Position numbers and translations under genes: made by a program | Notes under the pieces: generated by a model | The model's input: only the letters and a program-made list of their open reading frames with translations | Told to the model about the DNA's origin: nothing | The model's database searches: none | Shown here: in pieces, positions 28,705-33,171 of the stretch | Position numbering within the stretch: the first letter of the stretch is position 1 | Layout: each line of letters opens with the position of its first letter | Assembly: GCA_028695935.1 (NCBI GenBank) | Contig: JAQVHY010000020.1 | Location: forward strand, 1-33,171 | Source of the DNA: Desulfobacca sp. | Lineage (GTDB): Bacteria > Desulfobacterota > Desulfobaccia > Desulfobaccales > Desulfobaccaceae | Direction: 5' to 3' | DNA length: 33,171 nucleotides

Positions 28705-30585
28705 TTAAGCCTGTTGAACCAGTAGCGATTGTGATACAGGGGAATCCGGAGTATCTTCAGGTTCAGCCGGGCTAGTCGAGGCCGAGTTATTGATGATGTC
28801 ATCAATTTCATGCCCCCCCAGGGTTTCCTTTACCAATAAAGCTTGGGCCAAGGCATGGAGTTTAGACAGGTTGGTACGTAGTAGCTCACTAGCCTGCTGA
28901 TGGCAACTCATAATCAGGTTTTTAATCTCGGCATCGATTTTGCGGGCGGTTTCTTCGCTATAATCTCGATGTTGGGAGATTTCCCGACCGAGGAAGATCT
29001 GTTCCTCCCGCTTGCCGAAGGTCAAGGGGCCTAATTCATCACTCATGCCCCAGTCGCAGACCATCTTCCGGGCCAGGTCGGTAGCTCGTTCAATATCGTT
29101 GCCGGCTCCGGTAGTGAGATGATGCAGGACCAATTCTTCCGCGGCTCGCCCGCCTAACAGAACGATCAGGGTATTGATCAGATATTCCTTGGAATAGGTA
29201 TGTTTTTCATCCAGAGGTAGCTGTTGGGTTACCCCCAGGGCGCGCCCGCGCGGGATGATCGTAACTTTATGGTTCGGATCAGTGCCGGGAAGTAGCCGGG
29301 CTACCAGGGTATGCCCGGATTCGTGGTAGGCGGTATTCTTTTTTTCCTCCTCAGAAAGTATCATGCTTTTGCGTTCTGAACCCATCAGAATCTTGTCTTT
29401 GGCATGTTCAAAGTCTTCCATGGTGAGGCGGTCTTTATTGGCGCGGGCCGCGAACAGGGCGGCCTCATTGACCAGATTTTCCAGGTCGGCCCCGGAAAAA
29501 CCAGGGGTCCCACGGGCCAGGACCGAGAGATCGACCATATCGGCGATGGGGGTTTTGCGGGTATGAACCTTTAAGATCGCCTCGCGGCCCTTAAGATCAG
29601 GAATGGGCACCACTACCTGGCGGTCAAAGCGTCCGGGGCGGAGCAGGGCGGGGTCCAGGACATCCGGGCGGTTGGTGGCGGCAATCAAAATAACCCCTTC
29701 ATTGGCTTCGAAGCCGTCCATTTCTACCAGGAGTTGGTTAAGGGTCTGCTCCCGTTCGTCGTGTCCGCCTCCTAAACCAGCGCCCCGATGCCGGCCGACG
29801 GCGTCGATTTCATCAATAAAGATGATGCAGGGTGATTGTTTTTTGCCCTGTAAAAAGAGATCCCGGACCCGGGCGGCGCCGACGCCGACAAACATTTCGA
29901 CAAAATCGGAGCCACTGATACTAAAGAAGGGCACGCCGGCCTCACCAGCGATGGCTCGGGCCAATAGAGTCTTGCCGGTCCCTGGTGGGCCGACCAGCAG
30001 AACGCCTTTGGGGATGCGGCCGCCCAGACGCGAGAACCTCTTAGGATCTTTGAGAAATTCGATGATCTCGGTTACTTCTTCTTTAACCTCTTCGATTCCC
30101 GCTACATCACTGAAGGTTATTTTAACGGTGCTCTCGGTCATCATCCGGGCCCGACTTTTGCCAAAAGACATGGCCTTGCCGCCCCCGGCCTGCATCTGCC
30201 GCATAAAAAAGATCCAGATGCCGACCAGGAGGATCATCGGCAGCCAAGAGATCAGGAAGCTGGTGTACCAAGGGGAATCTTCTACGGGTTTGGCGGCGAT
30301 TTCGACACCTTTATCCCGCAAAATTTTGATTAATTCCGGATCACGGGGAGAGTAAGTGTGGAACTCGTTGCCGTCCAGTTTTTTTCCAACGATTTCTTCC
30401 CCCTGCAAAGTTACACTGGCTACCTTGCCTTCGGTGACCAGATCAACAAATTGACTATAGCTGATCTGGGTTTTTTCACGGGTCGACTGGGGTCGATTAA
30501 AAAAATTGAAGAGAAAGATCATCACCAGGCTGATGAGCAGCCACAGGGCAAGGTTTTTATAAAAGGGGGTGAGACGGTTATTCAT
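28705..30585 (-). CDS. ftsH: ATP-dependent zinc metalloprotease FtsH
   Basis: Hexameric membrane AAA+ protease that degrades misfolded membrane and short-lived regulatory proteins. The 626 residues have transmembrane helices at about 12-28 and 107-127 around a periplasmic domain. The AAA module has Walker A GPPGTGKT (199-206), pore motif [10 protein letters not shown], Walker B IIFIDEID (254-261) and second-region-of-homology residues [18 protein letters not shown]. The zinc site is HESGH (421-425). The short acidic C-terminal tail is ordinary. The ATG follows AAGGA at 7 nt. It heads the ftsH-folP pair. Confidence 0.97.
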   Translation of the reverse strand: MNNRLTPFYKNLALWLLISLVMIFLFNFFNRPQSTREKTQISYSQFVDLVTEGKVASVTLQGEEIVGKKLDGNEFHTYSPRDPELIKILRDKGVEIAAKPVEDSPWYTSFLISWLPMILLVGIWIFFMRQMQAGGGKAMSFGKSRARMMTESTVKITFSDVAGIEEVKEEVTEIIEFLKDPKRFSRLGGRIPKGVLLVGPPGTGKTLLARAIAGEAGVPFFSISGSDFVEMFVGVGAARVRDLFLQGKKQSPCIIFIDEIDAVGRHRGAGLGGGHDEREQTLNQLLVEMDGFEANEGVILIAATNRPDVLDPALLRPGRFDRQVVVPIPDLKGREAILKVHTRKTPIADMVDLSVLARGTPGFSGADLENLVNEAALFAARANKDRLTMEDFEHAKDKILMGSERKSMILSEEEKKNTAYHESGHTLVARLLPGTDPNHKVTIIPRGRALGVTQQLPLDEKHTYSKEYLINTLIVLLGGRAAEELVLHHLTTGAGNDIERATDLARKMVCDWGMSDELGPLTFGKREEQIFLGREISQHRDYSEETARKIDAEIKNLIMSCHQQASELLRTNLSKLHALAQALLVKETLGGHEIDDIINNSASTSPAEPEDTPDSPVSQSLLVQQA

Positions 30586-30896
30586 TCATTGTCCTTCAAT
30601 ATCGCAGCTAAGTCTCAGCTAAAAATGATGTTTATCATATTCTAAGTCAATTTGCAAATAACGCAAGTAGAATAAATGACTGAAACCCGAAGCCGGCCAA
30701 ACCGTGACTGGGCGTTTAATGAGGAATGAATCGCAGGCTTAGCCGCTGGCGATAAGATAGCCCAGGATTTTGGGGGTCTTGGGCATATCGGGGCGTGAGC
30801 GCCAGGGTATTTAGTGAGCAGCGCGGGCTTGGGGTTATCTTTTAAACCAACCAAAGACCTCAAAGGTATAAAGCAGAAAGATAGTTCTAATGACTA
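30586..30896. other. Intergenic region upstream of ftsH
   Basis: About 310 bp between ftsH and the response regulator (both minus strand). I see no supported gene; a 73-codon frame here starts with a non-ATG codon and has low-complexity proline-rich sequence. The part next to ftsH carries a candidate promoter. The GC-rich middle (30690-30840) has short dyads but no motif I recognise. Confidence 0.5.
30639..30666 (-). promoter_or_regulatory. Candidate ftsH promoter
   Basis: On the minus strand, TTGCGT (30666-30661), 16 bp, TAGAAT (30644-30639). The predicted start near 30632 gives a leader of about 47 nt to the ftsH ATG. I see no clear heat-shock (sigma-32) consensus. Confidence 0.35.
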
Positions 30897-31559
30897 TCAG
30901 GATGATCGGGACTCTTGTTCCAGGGCCGCCATTAAAAATTCCTCGGCTTTGGTAGGTTCTCCCAGTTTTAGATAACACTCGCTGATCAGGTTCAAAACTT
31001 TAGCGTGTTTCTGGTAAGGAGGATTACAGAGTTTGAGTAATTCCTGAATCGCCTGGTTAAACTCATTGTTATTTTTATATTTTTGGGCCTGACGGAGAAT
31101 AGTCTCCCATGGCGAGGGCTCGCAATTTTTCCTGATGATTTCTGAGATGCGAGATTGGAGGGCAGAAAGGTGGAATGGCTTCAGCAGGTAGCTATCCACG
31201 TCACTTTCGACCGCGGCAGCCACGGTTTCCTCAGAGACCTCGCCGGTAATCATCAGGAAGGGCGTATGGCGATGCTCTTCAGTGTTTCGGAGCCATTTAA
31301 GGAGCTCGATGCCGTTCATACGAGGCATACTAATGTCACAGATTATACAATCAAATTTGGTTTCCTTAATCTGTTCCATAGCTTCCAAACCGTCACGGGC
31401 TTCTTTGATCATGCCCTCTACTCCCATCTGAATGAGCATCTGACATAGCATCTGGCGAATAGCCGGCACATCATCAACTACCAAAAAAGCTAGTCCTTTC
31501 AGTTCGGATCGCGTCAAAGGGTTTCGGCGGGGGGATAAGATATGGTTATCTGATTGCAT
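30897..31559 (-). CDS. Response regulator with helical/TPR-like C-terminus
   Basis: A 220-residue two-component receiver protein. The CheY-like domain has the acidic pair D29-D30 (FLVVDDVPAIR), phosphoacceptor D75 (CIICDISMPRMNG), T105 (MITGE) and K127 (YLLKPF). After residue 150 is a helical region that looks like two TPR-like repeats (NEFNQAIQELLKLCNPPYQK, KVLNLISECYLKLGEPTKAE). There is no DNA-binding or enzymatic output domain, so it likely acts through protein contacts, as in chemotaxis or signalling complexes. No kinase gene is adjacent. Confidence 0.85.
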   Translation of the reverse strand: MQSDNHILSPRRNPLTRSELKGLAFLVVDDVPAIRQMLCQMLIQMGVEGMIKEARDGLEAMEQIKETKFDCIICDISMPRMNGIELLKWLRNTEEHRHTPFLMITGEVSEETVAAAVESDVDSYLLKPFHLSALQSRISEIIRKNCEPSPWETILRQAQKYKNNNEFNQAIQELLKLCNPPYQKHAKVLNLISECYLKLGEPTKAEEFLMAALEQESRSS

Positions 31560-31805
31560 AAGTCTCTCAAATCTAAGTCTGCTGAGTTATAGGCTGGTTT
31601 TTGGGATTAACATACTTATCGGCTAGGTAATAAAAAAGATTAAGCGAGTTAGGCGATTCAAAAGCAAAATCTAAGGCAATAATACAATAAAATTTTAGAA
31701 AACCAAATCTAAAGCAGCAGGCGCCACCAGGTCTGGAGCAGATTTTAGTCAAAAATTTTAGTAGCTTCTTGGAAAATTAGAGTTGTTAGGGAAGCTTGGC
31801 AGGAT

Positions 31806-31826
31806 GGGGGCGGAGAGCCCGCCCCC
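31806..31826. terminator. GC-rich hairpin downstream of the minus-strand HTH gene
   Basis: GGGGGCGG (31806-31813) pairs with CCGCCCCC (31819-31826) around AGAGC. It is stable but lacks a T tract on either strand. It lies 33 bp past the HTH gene's stop. The rest of 31560-31858 is AT-rich with no gene that I can support. Confidence 0.5.
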
Positions 31827-31858
31827 TTGGAGGTTTTAGGGAAAAAGGTCAGAGTGTT

Positions 31859-32059
31859 TCAATTAAGGGTTGGAGGATTGAAAATCTCTGGACATAGGGC
31901 TATTAAGGATTCTCGGGGAACGCGCCACGGACGGGAGCCCATGCGGACCCCGGGTAGACGGCCGTCCCGGATCATACGATATACCGTGCGGCGAGACAGG
32001 TCTAGAAGTTGGGCGACTTCGTCCGGACGGAATAAGCGTTTGCGGTTAATGAATTCCAT
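31859..32059 (-). CDS. Excisionase-type helix-turn-helix protein (HTH_17)
   Basis: A 66-residue DNA-binding protein starting at the ATG at 32059, which has AGGAGGGAG upstream; the longer frame from 32092 lacks this. A MerR-like head fills it: RLFRPDEVAQLLDLSRRTVY, then RMIRDGRLPGVRMGSRPWRV, typical of excisionase-family binders found in phage, plasmid and defence regions. It is transcribed divergently from a 57-residue relative at 32561, so they may be a control pair. Its target is unknown. Confidence 0.85.
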   Translation of the reverse strand: MEFINRKRLFRPDEVAQLLDLSRRTVYRMIRDGRLPGVRMGSRPWRVPRESLIALCPEIFNPPTLN

Positions 32060-32560
32060 GATTGCTCCCTCCTGAGTAAGATGTTTCCGCACTGCTGGTT
32101 TAAGTAGATCGACTTAAAGCCGAAGCTGATACTATCGGAACTGACCTTTAGATTAGCAGAGTAGCAAGATCTAGGCCGATGACGTTATTTTTATAACTAA
32201 TTAAAAAATATTAATAATCTATTCAATCTGAAATTATAGGGGTATTTCCCTATAATCTTGCCTGAGGGTTTGCTAGTTTTCCTCTAGAGATTAGCAAAAG
32301 CCCTAGAGCTATTTAGACCCCGCGGCTGGTGCCACCCCGCTTTGAGTTGCTCCGATCATCATCCCCCACCCGAAGCGATATATTGGCAACAATGCCTTAT
32401 ATCATATAACTTATTGATTTATCATGTAAATAACTTGGATTATATGAATATCTCCAGGGGAGCCGCGGCAATTTGTGACAAACAAGGACAAGTTTGCCAA
32501 CCTAGACATGATTCTTGAAAGAGGATCAGAAGCAGAACTTGATAAAGGAGGTGATTTGAC
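32060..32560. promoter_or_regulatory. Divergent control region between the two HTH genes
   Basis: About 500 AT-rich bp without a gene. At its centre ATTATAGGG (32233-32241) and CCCTATAAT (32248-32256) form a perfect 9-bp dyad containing a TATAAT box on each strand. On the plus strand TATAAT (32251-32256) has CTGAAA at 17 bp. A protein binding the dyad would block both directions. Further AT-rich dyads (TATATCATATAA at 32398-32409) lie nearer the plus-strand gene. Confidence 0.5.
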
Positions 32561-32734
32561 ATGGCTCAGGATCGTTTGTTACGGCCGCGGGAGGTAGCCC
32601 AGCGACTAACGGTATCTCGTTCCACGGTTTATCGATGGTTTTGGGAGGGTAAGTTAAAGGGCACGAAGTTAAGTGAGGGGAGTCTAAGGATCTTGGAGAG
32701 TTCGGTGCAGGGAATGTTAGAGGTGATCTGGTGA
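32561..32734 (+). CDS. Small excisionase-type helix-turn-helix protein
   Basis: A 57-residue gene with a strong RBS AAAGGAGGTGA (32543-32553) and ATG start. Translation gives LLRPREVAQRLTVSRSTVYR, then WFWEGKLKGTKLSEGSLRIL. It aligns with the divergent 66-residue HTH protein through the whole head (RP-EVAQ-L-SR-TVYR-G-L-G), so the two are paralogues. It fits the short regulators seen at prophage and integrative-element edges. The following gene is terminase-like. Confidence 0.8.
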   Translation: MAQDRLLRPREVAQRLTVSRSTVYRWFWEGKLKGTKLSEGSLRILESSVQGMLEVIW

Positions 32735-32854
32735 GCCAGGGTTACTGGAGAACCACCCGAAGGACTAGGGGTGGTAAACGGAACCGAATGGCTGTGCCAG
32801 GTTCGCCAGACGTTCTGGAATTAACTAATGATATCTTGTATATAAACCGCCATC

Positions 32855-33171
32855 ATGGCGACAGTCAAGAAAAACAAGCGGGAAGGGAAACGGGAACTTT
32901 ACTGTGCCGAAGCCCAATCTCTGTATCTGGCGGGAAGGACTATCGAGGAGATCGGGGCCAAGTTGCCGGTAGCCCCAAGGACTTTAAAAACTTGGCAAAA
33001 ACAGGGTCAATGGGAAGAGAAACGACAGGCGGCGCATCGTTCGCTGCGGCTTTTAGGGGAGGCGTTAAAAGGGGTCCTGCGTCAGAAGACCGAGCGGCTA
33101 TTAGCCAAAGGGGACCTCAGAGCGGCCGAAGTAGAAGAGTTAACCAAGTTGATGACGCTTATCGACCGGTT
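32855..33171 (+). CDS. Terminase-small-subunit-like protein, cut by window end
   Basis: An open frame of 105 codons runs from the ATG at 32855 off the end of the window. The N-terminus has a basic patch (MATVKKNKREGKRELYCAEA), then a helix-turn-helix (LYLAGRTIEEIGAKLPVAPR, TLKTWQKQGQWEEKRQAAHR), and then a charged helical region (LLGEALKGVLRQKTERLLAK). This layout is like DUF1804-type or gpP-like phage terminase small subunits, which recognise DNA for packaging. No RBS precedes the ATG, so the start is uncertain. A large terminase subunit would be expected beyond the window. Confidence 0.6.
   Translation, partial: MATVKKNKREGKRELYCAEAQSLYLAGRTIEEIGAKLPVAPRTLKTWQKQGQWEEKRQAAHRSLRLLGEALKGVLRQKTERLLAKGDLRAAEVEELTKLMTLIDR

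Noticed and set aside
30642-30863. 73-codon minus-strand open frame between ftsH and the response regulator
   Set aside because: Non-ATG start without RBS, proline-rich random-looking sequence, and it overlaps the candidate ftsH promoter.
32788-33171. Overlapping open frame in another phase from ATG 32788 to the window end
   Set aside because: Composition is low in hydrophobics and rich in Gly, Arg and Ser, with no recognisable domain; the 32855 frame has a clear helix-turn-helix.

Overview
The window looks like a chromosomal segment of a Desulfobacterota-type bacterium, perhaps close to Desulfobacca. This is inferred from the short ThiC, exported proteins ending in VPLPG/VPIPG sorting tails, a sigma-54-type promoter, the ftsH-folP-cdaA-ybbR gene order and many palindromic intergenic repeats. 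No 16S or other phylogenetic marker is present, so the placement is tentative. GTG and TTG starts are common.

Layout. 1-7.4 kb: prmA (-), then a plus-strand run of a WbpA-like UDP-sugar dehydrogenase, a WbpE-like aminotransferase, a second PrmA-like methyltransferase, ogt, recO and an ABC-transporter binding protein. 7.4-9.5 kb: a fluoride (crcB-motif) riboswitch with an overlapping terminator controls a cation/proton antiporter; a 59-residue cysteine-rich gene with its own promoter and a strong terminator follow. 9.5-11.6 kb: a tRNA-like scar, thiC (-) and a long intergenic region with a sigma-54 promoter. 11.6-14 kb: three consecutive exported proteins with VPLPG/VPIPG tails, the last a C39-like cysteine peptidase. 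14-16.3 kb: a membrane WbpM/CapD-type nucleotide-sugar dehydratase, then a cluster of palindromic repeats enclosing a 54-bp copy of part of that gene. 16.3-22.4 kb: housekeeping genes (proC, pdxA, SIMPL protein, NifU-like, rlmH, ATP-grasp, phosphoribosyltransferase, HAD phosphatase). 22.4-24.5 kb: a complex control region, a flagellin gene and a MerR-type regulator. 24.6-30.6 kb, minus strand: a LutA-like Fe-S protein and ftsH-folP-cdaA-ybbR, with three copies of a MITE-like repeat. 30.9-31.6 kb: a response regulator with a helical tail. 31.8-33.2 kb: two divergent excisionase-type HTH genes and a terminase-small-subunit-like gene cut by the window end, probably the edge of a prophage or related element.

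How it fits together. Two cell-surface themes recur: nucleotide-sugar enzymes (WbpA, WbpE, WbpM/CapD types), and envelope or secreted proteins (VPLPG-tail proteins, flagellin). The fluoride switch, the flagellin control region and the repeat cluster carrying a gene fragment are the most distinctive non-coding features. I found no clearly unprecedented multi-gene system; the most novel candidates are the cysteine-rich gene beside the fluoride locus, the repeat-captured capD fragment, the phased operator array before flagellin and the MITE-like family around the c-di-AMP genes.
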